From NCBI RefSeq assembly GCF_014898055.3, contig NW_023603184.1, positions 150,726,149 through 150,790,148 on the forward strand: a stretch of DNA of 64,000 bases, read 5' to 3'. Every line of letters begins with the position of its first letter. Positions within the stretch are counted from its first letter, which is position 1. Positions 1 through 9,738 of the stretch are shown here, in pieces. The position numbers and the translations under genes are program-made. The notes beneath the pieces are model-generated. The model did no database searches and was not told the DNA's origin. It saw nothing but the letters and a program-made list of their open reading frames with translations. This DNA is from Talpa occidentalis. Taxonomy: Eukaryota > Chordata > Mammalia > Eulipotyphla > Talpidae.

Positions 1-30
1 CCCCCCTCGGCCTTCCGGGCGGCCGCTTAC

Positions 31-85
31 CGGCAGCCGGGCGCGGCGAGCGCGCGGGCTCCGGCAGGTCCCCGAACAGGTCCAT
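31..85 (-). CDS. ILKAP: ILKAP first coding exon (gene continues beyond the left edge)
   Basis: Read on the minus strand from the ATG at 85-83, the 55 bases encode MDLFGDLPEPARSPRPAA plus the first base of a Gly codon, followed by a GTAAG splice donor at 30-26. This matches the start of human ILKAP as I recall it, with one substitution (Glu to Ala at residue 11). ILKAP is a PP2C-family, metal-dependent Ser/Thr phosphatase that associates with integrin-linked kinase and dampens its signalling. The catalytic domain lies in later exons outside the window, so no active-site residues can be checked here. The start sits in a CpG island. The gene is transcribed away from TRAF3IP1, so the two are head to head about 12.4 kb apart. 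Identification rests on 18 residues but is supported by position, strand and donor. Confidence 0.9.
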
Positions 86-420
86 GGCGGCGGCGGGGGA
101 CACGCGGCCCGCGAGGCGGCGCCTCCACACCCGGCGGCGGCGGCGGCGGCAGCGGCGGGGCGGCGGGGCGGTGGCGGCCGGCGCCGTCAATCACCCGGGG
201 GCGGGCCCGAGCGCCACCAATCGGCGCGCGGCGTGGCGGGCGCCCCAGGGTCCTGCGCGCGGGGTGGGGCGGGGCGCGCTGGCGCATGCGCGCCGGGCCT
301 TTCCCGCGCCGGGTCGAGCGCGCGCCGAGCGGGGAGCCCCGGCGGCCCCGGCCCGGCCCGGCCCGCGGGGGAGAGGCTCGGCCGGGCCGGGCCGGGCCGG
401 GCCGCGCGCAGCCCGCGCCG
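86..420 (-). promoter_or_regulatory. ILKAP: ILKAP CpG-island promoter with NF-Y and NRF1 motifs
   Basis: This very CpG-rich segment lies directly upstream of the ILKAP start and has no TATA box. It contains a CCAAT box at 217-221, a perfect palindromic NRF1 site GCGCATGCGC at 282-291, and several GC boxes. A (GGGCC)n pentamer run occupies about 380-404. These are typical of housekeeping bidirectional-type promoters. The transcription start is inferred, not seen. Confidence 0.7.
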
Positions 421-537
421 GTGCCTCAGGGCGCGAGCCCCACGCGGGCGGGACGGGGCTGCCCCGCCGCGCCCGCCCCGCCCGCCCGCGTCTCCCCGGG
501 CGCGGCTGCCCCTCGGGGTCGCGTCGGGACCCGCGCC

Positions 538-612
538 CGGGAGAGCGGCCCCGGGAGAGCGGCCCGGGAGAGCGGGCCCGGGAGAGCGGCCCCGGGAGAG
601 CGGGCCCGGGCG
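538..612. repeat. Tandem repeat, about 15-base GC unit
   Basis: Roughly five imperfect copies of a unit like GGGAGAGCGGCCCCG lie within the CpG island upstream of ILKAP. There is no coding support; open frames here reflect GC richness. Confidence 0.75.
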
Positions 613-835
613 GCGGCCTTCCGCCAAAGACGCCCGTGGGTGCTGCAGAGCGGCGGGCCCGCCGGCACGCGTGCTGGGGAGCAGGGGCGGGGGCCCGGGG
701 TCACTCCCTGGCCGGGCGGAGCTGGGCCCGGCCCCGCGCCCCCAGGAGCCCAAGCGGCCCGCTTTCCAGCCGGGTCCCCCTGACTCGCGACCGCCCCTTG
801 GAGGCTGCGCGCGGGGGAGACGCGGGGCCGGCTCG

Positions 836-1010
836 TCGGGCAGCTCGAGCCTCGGGGCAGCTCCAGCCCGGGGGGGCAGCTCCAGCCCGGGGGGGGGGGC
901 AGCTCCAGCCCGGGGGGGCAGCAGCTCCAGCCCTGGGAGCAGCTCCAGCGTGGGGTGGGGGGGGCAGCTCCAGCGGGGGGCGGTGCGGGGGCGCAGCTCC
1001 AGCCTCGGGA
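836..1010. repeat. Tandem repeat of GCAGCTCCAGCC(G)n, about 20-base unit
   Basis: About eight imperfect copies of GCAGCTCCAGCC are each followed by a G-run of 3 to 11 bases. The G-runs can form G-quadruplexes on the plus strand. The array marks the right border of the ILKAP-side CpG island; beyond it the sequence turns AT-rich. Confidence 0.75.
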
Positions 1011-1689
1011 GCAGCCCGGCGCGCGCAGCCACCCGCTCTGGGACTAGTTCCGGAGAGTCAAGCTGGACAAAGCAGCGTGGACACTGACTTCTTCGCAGTT
1101 TTCCCAAAGCGCACTTTAAAAGTCATGATCAATATCATGCAGCAAATTGCATGTACGTGTTTATTTTTTCATAAACTGTTTCCTGAAGGACACCTCAGGA
1201 GCCTTGTTTAGACGTTGTATTTTTACTGTTTATAGTGTAAGGGGGAGGCAGGGGCAGAGACGGGGTTCAGAGGGGGGACTTGGAACTGCTGCCACCTGCC
1301 TCCCGGAGCCTGACGGGCGGCGCTGAAGGAGCAACCGGTTCCGGGAGAACTTTGAAAGGCAGCTTCCACTCTGCCTTCTCCACCTCCCTCCAAGGCCAGA
1401 CCCCGCGCTGTGAAAGCTTGCCCGTACCCCCTCCTCGGGGCCACTTACCCCGCGGGGGTCCCCGCCCGGAGCAATAAATTTCCCGCCTGCGGGAAGCTTA
1501 GCCTGGCCTGGCCTGTGACCTCCCAGCCTTTCCCGCGTCGCTTGGCGCAGCAGCAACATGCAGGGTGCACCTTTGTATTCTCACCCCGTTTTAGAGGTAA
1601 GAACTTTTTCGTCATCAGAAACTGAGATTCTATGCTCTTGAAGTTCTGTCCACACCCCCACCCGGCGCTCAGACGCCTCCTTTTTCCTT
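1011..1689. other. Intergenic, nothing recognised
   Basis: The composition changes from GC-rich to moderately AT-rich. I see no exon, RNA gene or clear repeat. Isolated AATAAA-like sequences (near 1470) have no supporting gene. Confidence 0.5.
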
Positions 1690-1950
1690 TGTCTTTGTAT
1701 GGCTGAATAATATTCCACTGTCTGAATAGACCCCATTTTGTTCAAATATTGACTAGGTCACGAGTTGTTTTCCATTTGGCTATTGTGACTAACCCAGCTA
1801 TGACGCTGGTGTCCAGTTATCTGCCCCGGTCCATTTTCAATGCTTTGAAGTATACCTAAGAGTGGAACTGCTGGGTTGTATGGTAATTCTACATGCAGCT
1901 TTTCTACAGTGTCTATTCCCATTTTATATTTCCAACAGCAAATATAAATT
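1690..1950 (-). mobile_element. L1 (LINE-1) ORF2 3'-end relic
   Basis: The minus strand translates to a decayed L1 ORF2 C-terminal region including LPYNPAVPLLGI, close to the conserved L1 LPYDPAIPLLGI. The plus strand shows the familiar antisense L1 text around GGCTGAATAATATTCCA. There are frameshifts and no full-length ORF. A SINE has inserted at its right border. Confidence 0.75.
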
Positions 1951-1967
1951 TGATTTCTATATATTTC

Positions 1968-2230
1968 TTTAAAGATTTGTTTATTTTTATACAAGAGCGG
2001 GGGTACAGGCCAGAGGCGCGGGAGGGTGAGAGGATTCACCAGAGACAGAGCAGGGAGCAGAACAGGCAGATGACAGAAATACACTGCTGAGGGGAGCAGC
2101 GGGCGAGACAGGAGGGTCTGCAGTGCCATGTGGGACTCTCACCAGCTGGCGGGGATTGAACCCTCACTGCAAAGGCTGCGGATAGCTGCACAGCCCCGCG
2201 CTCAACCCACTGCGCCACCACAGAGGCCCC
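1968..2230 (-). mobile_element. tRNA-derived SINE (subfamily A), antisense
   Basis: A full-length element read on the minus strand, from the GGCCTC head through A-box and B-box-like segments to the AAATC-TTTAAA tail. Imperfect target-site duplications flank it: 1951-1967 (TGATTTCTATATATTTC) and 2231-2247 (TGATTTCTGTATTTTTG). Confidence 0.85.
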
Positions 2231-2334
2231 TGATTTCTGTATTTTTGATACAAAATTTTATGTACACCTACTTGATAAATATAACCCTTATTAATGTACT
2301 GAAATGCATTTGTTATTATTACATTACTGATAAA

Positions 2335-2440
2335 TTTTTTTAAGACTGATTGATTTATGCATACAAAAGCTGGGTTGTAGGCCAGAGATGCGTGGGGTGA
2401 GAGGGCTCACCAGAGACAGAGTGGGAGAACAGGCGGATCT
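2335..2440 (-). mobile_element. SINE fragment (subfamily A), antisense, truncated
   Basis: The tail half of the same SINE family in antisense, beginning TTTTTTAAGACTGATT. It stops at the abrupt start of a sense SINE at 2441, and its missing part does not resume after that copy. Confidence 0.75.
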
Positions 2441-2702
2441 GGGCTTCCCTGGTGGCACAAAGGGTTAAGCACCGCACCGTGAAGCTGTCTGCAGCCTCTG
2501 CAGCACGAGTTCGAATCCTGGGAGCTACCCACAGGGCGCGGCAGACCTCTCCTGACTCACCCACTGCTCCCCTCAGCAGTGTGTTTCAGTCAGTCTGCCT
2601 GTTCTGCTCCCCACTGTCTCTGGTGAATCCTCTCAACCCCTGCATCTCTGGCCTGCACCCCAGCTCTTATATGTACAAATAAAGAAATCTTTAAAAAAAT
2701 TT
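2441..2702 (+). mobile_element. tRNA-derived SINE (subfamily A), sense
   Basis: Begins GGGCTTCCCTGGTGGCACA (A-box region), has a B-box-like GTTCGAATCC near 2508, and ends with AAATAAAGAAATCTTTAAAA. It abuts the truncated antisense copy on its left. Confidence 0.85.
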
Positions 2703-3899
2703 TCAGAAACGAGTGCATGAGTGTGAGCAAAAGATGTGGTTGGCAGACATGTCGATAATTCTCCCGTCGCTGCTCCCCCATGATAAAAATTATTTTAATA
2801 GAACATAGACCCAACAACAGGCAAGAGGCTGATTTTCAAACACCTATTTTATGCGACAGCCAAAGATTTTTTGAACTTTATTTCTAATGGCAAGTGAGTT
2901 CATTGTGACTGGCTCTTTTACTCTGAAGCATCTCATTTTTCATGTCCCTCTGGCCACAGTAATCAACAGAATGAAACTTTTGCAACTCGGAAAAAAACAA
3001 AGATCAGAAAAAAATTAAATAGAATATAAGGTTATAAGATGAGGTGGTAGCAGAGGCTGCTGCCTGTTGGGGGGGGCGGTTTGCTCCAGGCCAGGGTTGC
3101 AAACCCCTGAGGGAGGCCTCAGCCAGAAGGCAGAAGAGAAGGCTCCGGGGCCAGCTTGGACTTGGGGGCCCTCTCCCTCCTCTCCCTGGCTGGAGACCAG
3201 ACCCAGTCCTGCCTCACGCCAACTGCAGCTGTGAGGTCCTGGCGGCAGGAACACGGGGCCAGCAGGATGGCCCCCCGGGATGCCTGAGCTGCAGAAACGG
3301 AGAGATAATGAAGCTTTGCTCGCCTGATGAGCGGGGCCAGTCTGTCACCAGGCCCGGACAGCTCTGTCTCCCCTTCTGTGTCTTGTCTCCACAGGGAGAG
3401 CCTGGGGGGCAGCTCCTGCAGCCAGCTGCACACCCCTGTGGGGAGCCGGGCACCCCCTCTCCACTGCTCTGGGGCTGCCCCCCAGGATTGACAGGTGGGG
3501 GAGCTGCTCACCAGGAAGCCGTGTGAGTCTGGTGCCAGGCAGGGGTGTCTGGCTAGCATGAGCTCTGCACCCAGCAGGGGAGAGGGAGGGAGCGGCCAGA
3601 CTGAGGCCACTGAGGCCCAGCACCCTCTCAGGGCGCGCCCCTGACCACAGCCAACCCCCCACCCCTGCAGCCCCTGTGCTCTACGTGCCCCGCCTGCCCG
3701 TCTGGGTTTTCCTCCCTAGTCCGGCCAGCGGTCCCGTCAGGACAGACTCAGTCAAGGTCGGGAGTGCAGTGACCTCTAGGATCTGGGAGCCAGGCCCCCT
3801 CTGCTGCCCTCCCTCCGCCGGGGCTGGCCTGCAGGGTTCCCATGCGCCTCCTCCAGGAAGCCCGCTGCCCGGCCCGGGCGCGCGCTGGCCGTTCTTCCC
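2703..3899. other. Intergenic, no gene recognised
   Basis: The first 300 bases are AT-rich and may be an old repeat I cannot name. The rest is moderately GC-rich without splice-bounded conserved peptides on either strand. No HES6 or PER2 peptide was found. Confidence 0.45.
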
Positions 3900-6400
3900 G
3901 CAACGCCTTTGCTCCCGCCACATGAGGCCCAGGAGACGTCTGGCGCCTCAGAAGCTGCCTCTCCCGAGGGCAGGCCCGGGAGCCCTCAGGTGGCCCCGGC
4001 GTGTTCTCGGCTTCCCGCTCCCGACCCGGCCCGGCTCCGCGGGCGCAGGCCACGGGCAGCGCGGCCGGAGCCAGCGGTTCCGGCCCGCTCGGGGGCTGGG
4101 CCCGCGGCTCGGAAGCGGCGCCAGAGGGACCGTCCTCGAGCGCCCGGCCGGCCGCGGCCCTGGCGGGGAGGGGGCGCCGACCCGAGCGCCCGGCGGGGAG
4201 CGGACCCGGGGACGAGCGGGCGCGGGGCCCCGACAGCCGGACAGGGGCGGCTTCAGCTCGGCCCTGCGCTCGCCCGGGCGGGGCTGGAGGCCGGAGTCGG
4301 GCCGGCGCGGCCGGCGGCCCCAGGCCTGGGCCCCAGCGACGCGGGGCGGGGGAGGGGGCGCCGCGCCGCCCGCGGGGAAGGTGGGGGCGAGGCCGCGGGC
4401 CGGGGGGCGGGGGCGGCCCCGCGGCGGGTCTCGGGGAGGCGCCGGCGCCGGCTTGGCCAGCCCGGCCCGCGGGTGCTGCCCGGCCGTGGACGCAGCGCGG
4501 GGGGCGCGGGGCCGTCCCAGCGGCCGCGGGGAGCCACTCGGGAGCGCGCGCCCCTCGGGGAGCCTCACGCGGGGCGTCGCCAGCACAGCCCGGCGCCCGG
4601 CGAGGCGGGGCAGCCCTGGGGGAGCGGCGGGCCGGGGGGGCGGGGGCCGGAGGGCGCCGGTCGGGCCGGAGCGCGGGGCCGGCAACCGCGCGCCCCGCGG
4701 ACGGAGGGAGATTCCGGGGCCTCCCCAGCGCCGCGCCGACCCGGCAGCCCGGCCCGCCCCGCCCCGCCCCGCGTCGGAACCGCCGGCGCCGGGCACGCGA
4801 CGCCCCGGGCGAGGCGCCCCGCGGCGGGGGCGGGGCCTCCGGGGTCGCGTCGGCCGCGCCCGCGGGCCCGGACTACAGCTCCCAGGAGGCCCCGGGGCGT
4901 GCGCCGCGAGGTCCCCCGAGCGCTTCCCGGCCGACTCCGGGCGCTTCCGAGCGCACCCGAGCGCCTTCCGAGCGCACCCGAGCGTCTTCCGAGCGCACCC
5001 GAGCGCCTTCCGAGCGCCCTCGAGCGGCGCGGAGCGGCCCGGGCGCGCTGGCGGGGCTGCCGGCCCCTCCCTCCCGGCCCGCGGGTCGCCGGTCGCCCGC
5101 CGAGGCCCGCGCGGCGCGCAGTGGCTCGGACGGGGCTGCGCGGCCGCCCGGGCCCGGGAGCGCGCTCGGGGAAGGCGGGGCGAGGGCCGCCTGGACTCGA
5201 GTGGAGGCGGGGCGCGGGGGAGCCGCGGTGACCTCTGCGCTTGCCTCCGGCGGGGCGGCGCGGGCTGGAGGAGGGCGGTGGGGCGGCGCTGCGGCTTCTC
5301 CGGGGTGTGGCGCCCGCCAGGCACCGAGGGGCCGCGTGCACGGGGCGGAGGGCCGGGCCCGGGGGGCGCGGGGCGGGGGAGCCCCGGGCGCGCGCGCGGC
5401 CTCCAGCCGGGAGACAGGCCGGCGCCGGGCGCCGCACAGGCGGGGTTCTGGGGCCGCGCGGGGCCGCACCCCAGGACCGCGCTCTAGCGGGGCTGCGCCT
5501 GGAAGCAGGACGCCCCGAGGCCGGCCGGGCAGATCGCGGGGGGCGGGGGGGGGACAGCGCTGTTGCTTTCGAGCAGAGAGAGGCAGAGCCGGGGGTCCGC
5601 TCCAGGCTTGCCGCCCCCCTTCTGGATGGACGTGGCTCAGCTTGTGGGGTGCTGAGAATGGTCCAGAAGGGAGGGGAGACTAATGGTGGGGGCGGGGGCA
5701 GAACCCGCGCGCTGGGGGGCTGGCGCACGCGCTGGGGGTGTCGGCAGAGGCGGGGCGGCTGGTGTGGGCGGCAGAACACGGGCGCCCCGAGCGGCCACAC
5801 CCTCAGGCCAGGGCCGGGGGAGGGAGATGGCGTCAGGCTTTCGGGATGGACCCTAAAAGGAGGAGGAGGGAGGCCGAGGGGGCCCGCGGGCGGCGTGGGG
5901 AATGGTCCGGTGGCGGCAGCACCGTTGCTGGCCTTGAAGATGGCGGGAGCGGCTGCGGCCGAGCAGGGCGGGCAGCCCCCGGCGGGCGAAGGAGAAACGG
6001 ACCCTCCCTCAGGCCCCAGAACCGCGCGGCCTGCCTGGATGTCCGCCTCGGGCGGGGCAGGCTGCCCATCCACAGAATGCGGGAGAACAATCGTGTGACG
6101 CGCAGGTTTGCGGTGACTGTCCCGGGCCCTGGGGAGCAGCCGCAGCCGGCCAGGGGCCTGGGGTGGGGGAGGCGGTTCTCAGAGAATGGCGAGGCCAGGC
6201 CGCCCCGTGCCAGAGCGAGGCCTTCGGCGCGGGGAGCCGGTGACAGGGGTGTCTGGCAGAGCGGGAGGGGCGTCGGAAGGCCTGCGGGGAGCAGGCGGGC
6301 CCGGCGGCCCGGTGGGCACGGCTGGCCGCGGGCACTGCCGGAGCCATTTGTGAACCCGAGAACGAGGCTGCGCTGGGCGGTTGGAGACGAGAGCAGAGGT
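3900..6400. promoter_or_regulatory. Large orphan CpG island with a ZNF143/STAF-type site
   Basis: About 2.5 kb of extremely CpG-rich sequence. At 4872-4890 it holds ACTACAGCTCCCAGGAGGC, matching the ACTACA..TCCCAG..GC promoter motif bound by ZNF143/STAF. At about 5936-5946 it holds AAGATGGCGGG, a YY1-like motif overlapping an ATG. Such motifs sit near start sites of CpG-island promoters. Long open frames (hundreds of codons in several frames and on both strands) come from GC richness and match no protein I know. I infer a promoter for an unrecognised, possibly non-coding transcript, or a promoter left behind by rearrangement. Confidence 0.55.
4918..5013. repeat. 21-base tandem repeat in the orphan CpG island
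   Basis: Between three and four copies of a 21-base unit resembling CTTCCGAGCGCACCCGAGCG, starting about 50 bases after the ZNF143-type motif. The period is a multiple of three, so it appears as heptapeptide repeats in every frame. That is not evidence for coding. Confidence 0.7.
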
Positions 6401-7420
6401 GGGCGCCCCGCCTCGGGCCAGAGCGTGGGGTGAACCCGCTGCCCTTGGGAAGGCCCTCGTCCCAGGGGCCTGCTCCCCGCTCGCCTCCTGCCTGCCCCTG
6501 GCCCGCACGCGTCCCGGGCTCCCTGCCCGTCCCCAGGGCTGCTGCGTGGAAGGACGAGCGTGGGCTTGAGAGGAGAGCTGTTCCTTCACGGCCGTTCCGG
6601 TGGCTGGTGCTCCCCGCATGGCACCGGAGCCCACCAGTGGCCTTGGGGGCTGCGCGGGAGAGCTCAGGCGGGCCTGCCTGGGGCACTCCGGGAGGAATGC
6701 GCCCCCTCGCCCCCCCTACGGGCCTGCCTCCCCCACCCCACCTCCTCTGGCCCCAACTCCTAATATGAAGCCCCGTCTGGTGGGGGGGGCGCTTGAGGGT
6801 TAAGATGGGATCACAGGGCGCAGCACCCCTGCAGGGGCTTTTGTCGGGGAAGAAGCCCAGGCACCTGGCGGCAGTCCCAAGTGTCTCGCCCAGTCTGGGC
6901 ACTGCCAGCCCAAAGTGAGAACAAGCTGCTCTGGGGTCCTGGAGCGGGAGCTGGTCCCCGTGCAGTGACCACCTGCTGCCTCTGGCCCTGGCCCCGCCCA
7001 ACAGGGCGGTCTCCCCTCTCTCCTCCCAGACCTTCCACCTCCGGCCCACCTTGCCCTTGAGCCTGCTCTGCCTGGGGCTACGGGTTTCTGAAAGGAACTG
7101 GGGGCGGAGAGGCAAAACCCCTCAAAATTTCCAAACCACGGACTAGCAATTAGGCGCTCGCTTCAGTCCTGGAAGCTCAAGAGCCAGAGGCCAGTCCTGG
7201 CCGGACACTGCCCCTCTTGCTCGGTCACGTGGACACACCTCTGCCGGCGGCATCCGCTCCCCGCGGCCTGCGACTCCGGGGAGGGCAGGCCAGGCCCAGG
7301 CCAGGCGCGGCGTCCGCCGTGAGCCGGGCAGCGGCTGTCCTGTGCCCAGGCCATGGCACTAGGCCGACGGGGGGAGGCTGGAAAGCCTTCCCCGCAGTCC
7401 ACGCGGCACGTGTGACCCCA
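6401..7420. other. Intergenic, no gene recognised
   Basis: GC-rich, mostly outside the islands. I found no conserved peptide, RNA gene or repeat I can name. Confidence 0.45.
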
Positions 7421-7469
7421 GGGCACACGGACACATCAGACACCCCCCACTCAGGAGCCTCAAGGGGCA

Positions 7470-7690
7470 GCTCGCGCTCCAAAGTCCTTTATTACTGGCG
7501 CTGGGACGTTCCCCGGCCACCTAGTGTGAGCCCAGGTGTGCTAGGCGCAAGCGGAACCGGGACCTCGCTGCTCCCCACCAGCCCTGGACCCTCAGGCCGC
7601 CGCCTCCTGCAGCCAGGCTGAAGGGAAGTTCAAGCTTCTCAGGCCAGGGCTGCTGCCGGGGATACCAGTGCCCCGCAGCCGCTCTGCCCG
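7470..7690 (-). ncRNA. Candidate short polyadenylated minus-strand transcript
   Basis: Inferred from signals only. Read on the minus strand, an octamer ATGCAAAT (7735-7728) is followed by a TATA-like CATAAAAGG (7720-7712). About 220 bases further on is an AATAAA poly(A) signal (7493-7488). A G/T-rich segment (7455-7430 on the minus strand) sits where a downstream element is expected. There is no ATG-initiated reading frame of note between them. It could be a short unspliced RNA, a last exon of a longer gene, or an alternative upstream exon of ILKAP, which is transcribed in the same direction. I recognise no homologue. Confidence 0.35.
7488..7493 (-). terminator. Poly(A) signal AATAAA (minus strand)
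   Basis: A perfect AATAAA hexamer on the minus strand in GC-rich surroundings, followed within 35-60 bases by a GGGGTGTCTGATGTGT-like G/U-rich element. It is the presumed 3' end of the candidate transcript starting near 7690. Confidence 0.45.
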
Positions 7691-8350
7691 CCGCGGCCCG
7701 CGCGGTCCCGCCCTTTTATGGCGCCCCATTTGCATCCCAAGGCGCCCATCGGCCCGGGGCCCGAGCGCCGGCCGCGAGGCGAGCTCCGCTCAGTGGCGGC
7801 GGCGCCCTTTGTCCGGCCCCGCCGCGGGTCGGCCGTGGCCCCCGCCCCGCGCCCCCCGGGTGGGCGGCGCCCGAGGACCGCGCCCGCCGCGCAGGTGCCC
7901 TCCCGGGGCGCCCGCCGCCCGCCCCGCGCGCCCCTCGGTGTGTCCGCTCGCCGCGCCCCGAGACGGGGGCGCGCGGGCCCCGCGGGCAGAGCCGCCGTCG
8001 AGGCCGCTGTCCCGAGTGGGCAGCGCCCCCGGCGCGCGGCCGCGGAGCCCGCGAAGGGGCGGCCGGAGGGAGCGGCCCGCGGCCTCCGCGCGACTCGAGC
8101 CCCGACGCCCTCGCCCCGCGGGGCGCCCTGCCGCGGCCTCTCCGGCTCCCCACACGCCCCTCTCCCGAGGCCTTCCCCGCCCCTCGACCTCCCTTCCCGT
8201 CCGTGCCCCCCCCGCCCGCCCCGCGCCGCCCCCCCCGCGCGCCCCCAGCCCGCGCGCCCCGCGCCGCCCCCCCCGCCCCTTCTGAGCTGCTGCTGCTCCG
8301 GACCCGAGCCCCAGGGGAGGGAGGGGGCGGCCGGGGGAGGCTCTGTTTAC
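7660..8350. promoter_or_regulatory. CpG island upstream of the candidate minus-strand transcript
   Basis: About 700 bases of dense CpG between the octamer/TATA module and the next SINE. No recognisable peptide is present on either strand. Confidence 0.55.
7712..7735. promoter_or_regulatory. CArG/TATA-like box beside an octamer motif
   Basis: The 10 bases CCTTTTATGG (7712-7721) fit the SRF CArG consensus CC(A/T)6GG exactly and also read as a TATA-like box on the minus strand. Six bases further on lies ATTTGCAT (7728-7735), the perfect POU/Oct octamer. Octamer-then-TATA order on the minus strand resembles compact octamer-driven promoters. Confidence 0.6.
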
Positions 8351-8357
8351 AGCCCTG

Positions 8358-8665
8358 AGCCTGGGCGGTGGAGCGCTGGGTTGCGAAGCTGCCCGCGGCC
8401 TCTGCAGCGCCGGTTCGATCCCCGGCTGCTCCCCGGCCACCAGAGGAGGGTCCCGCATGGCGCGCAGACCTCTCCTGCCGCCCGCGGCTCCCCTCAGCAG
8501 TGTCCTTCGGTCCTTCTAGAAGCCTGCTCTGCTCCCCGCTCTGGCGAATTCTCTCACCCTCCCGCGCTTCTGACTGTGCCCAGTGCTTGTATAAACAAAC
8601 AAACAAATCAATAAATAAAAACATGTCTCTATTTAAAAAAATAAAGAAATAAAGAAAAAAAAAAG
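8358..8665 (+). mobile_element. tRNA-derived SINE (subfamily B), sense
   Basis: The head is slightly degraded. The B-box region GGTTCGATCCCCGGCTGC lies near 8410. The body carries the subfamily B signature (CACCAGAGGAGGGTCCC and a CTTCGGTCCTTCT segment). It ends in an (AAAC)n/(AAAT)n and poly(A) tail. Confidence 0.85.
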
Positions 8666-9132
8666 GAAACTGTCTCACCAGCGTGCAGGTGATGCCCAAG
8701 GCAGACCCTCGCTCTCTGCCTCACAGACACCCCGGGGCGTAGAGACACCCCAGGAGGGGGCGGCCTGCTGCAGTGACCATCACAGCTGCAGGGCAGGACT
8801 TGCAGCTCAGTGCTGGGGTGGGGGGGCATGCGTGGAAACTTGACTTTGACGGGTGCCTCCACCACCCGATTGCAGAGGCAGGAAGCCTGAGGAACACCTG
8901 CGCTCGGAGCCCCCGGTGCCTGCCCCTCGTGCCCTCCTGGAGACGCCGGCCCCTGGGAGGGGCGCTGAGCTCCTGGCAGTGCCCGACCTGCGCCTGTCAG
9001 GGAACTTGGAGCAACGTTCAGGCCTAAAATGCTTTTACCATGAAAGCCTGGTGGGATGCTTCACTCTCAGAGAAGCGAAATCATTCCTTTTAAGTCTCGA
9101 CGCACTGGGTCCAATTTTAGTTTAGCTTAGTT
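8666..9132. other. Intergenic, nothing recognised
   Basis: No exon, RNA gene or repeat was identified. Confidence 0.45.
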
Positions 9133-9738
9133 TAGTTTTTTTAAGAACTGGGGTACAGGACCTCCCTGGTGGCGCAGGCGGTTGAGCACCGCACTGTGAA
9201 GCTGTTCGCAGCCTCTGCAGCGCGGGTTCGAGCCTGCCAGCCGGCGAGAATCCCACATGGCGCAGCAGACCTCTCCTGTCTCCCCGCTGCTCCCCTCAGC
9301 AGTGGGTTTCAGTCCATCTACCTGTTCTGTTCCCCCACTCTGTCTCTGGTGAATCCTCTCACCCTCCTGTGCATCTGGCCTGTACCCCAGATCTTGTATA
9401 ACTAAATAAATAAATCTTTTTTTAAAAGATTTATTATTTATACAAGCACTGGGTACAGTCAGAAGCGCGGGAGGGTGAGAGAATTCACCAGAGCCAGAGT
9501 GGGGAACAGAACAGGCAGAAGGACCGAAGGACACTGCTGAGGGGAGCAGCGGGCGGCAGGAGAGGTCTGCGTGCCATGGGGGACCCTCTTCTGGTGGCCG
9601 GGGAGCAGCCGGGGATCGAACCGGCGCTAAAGAGGCTGCGGGCAGCTTCGCAACCCAGCGCTCAACCGCTGCGCCCCTGGGGAGGCCCATTAAATAAATA
9701 AATCTTAAAAAAAAAACTGGGGTACAGGCCAGAGTCGC
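9133..9738. mobile_element. Three-layer nested SINE cluster
   Basis: An old antisense SINE (remnants 9133-9159 and 9715-9738) is split by a sense subfamily A SINE (9160-9418 and 9707-9714). That copy is split in its tail by an antisense subfamily B SINE (9419-9690). The outer event left a 14-base duplication AACTGGGGTACAGG (9146-9159 and 9715-9728). The inner one left TAAATAAATAAATCTT (9403-9418 and 9691-9706). Confidence 0.85.

Noticed and set aside
3676..5683. Open frames of 440-603 codons on both strands in the 3.9-5.6 kb island
   Set aside because: Open in several overlapping frames at once, dominated by Arg/Gly/Pro/Ala, no recognisable domain or splice structure; explained by lack of AT-rich stop codons.
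5940..6098. Possible first coding exon starting ATGGCGGGAGCGGCTGCG
   Set aside because: The ATG is part of a YY1-like motif, the frame ends after about 50 codons of low-complexity sequence, and no family match or clear donor supports it.
8368..8652. Frames with the peptide pattern [22 protein letters not shown]
   Set aside because: The same peptide recurs at every sense subfamily B SINE; it is translated repeat, not a gene.
7716..8699. HES6 coding sequence in the 7.7-8.4 kb island
   Set aside because: No bHLH basic region or helix residues and no C-terminal WRPW codons on the minus strand; the island is compositionally biased only.
9169..9405. tRNA gene suggested by A-box and B-box sequences
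   Set aside because: The boxes belong to tRNA-derived SINEs with long bodies and (AAAT)n tails; no tRNA cloverleaf is intact.
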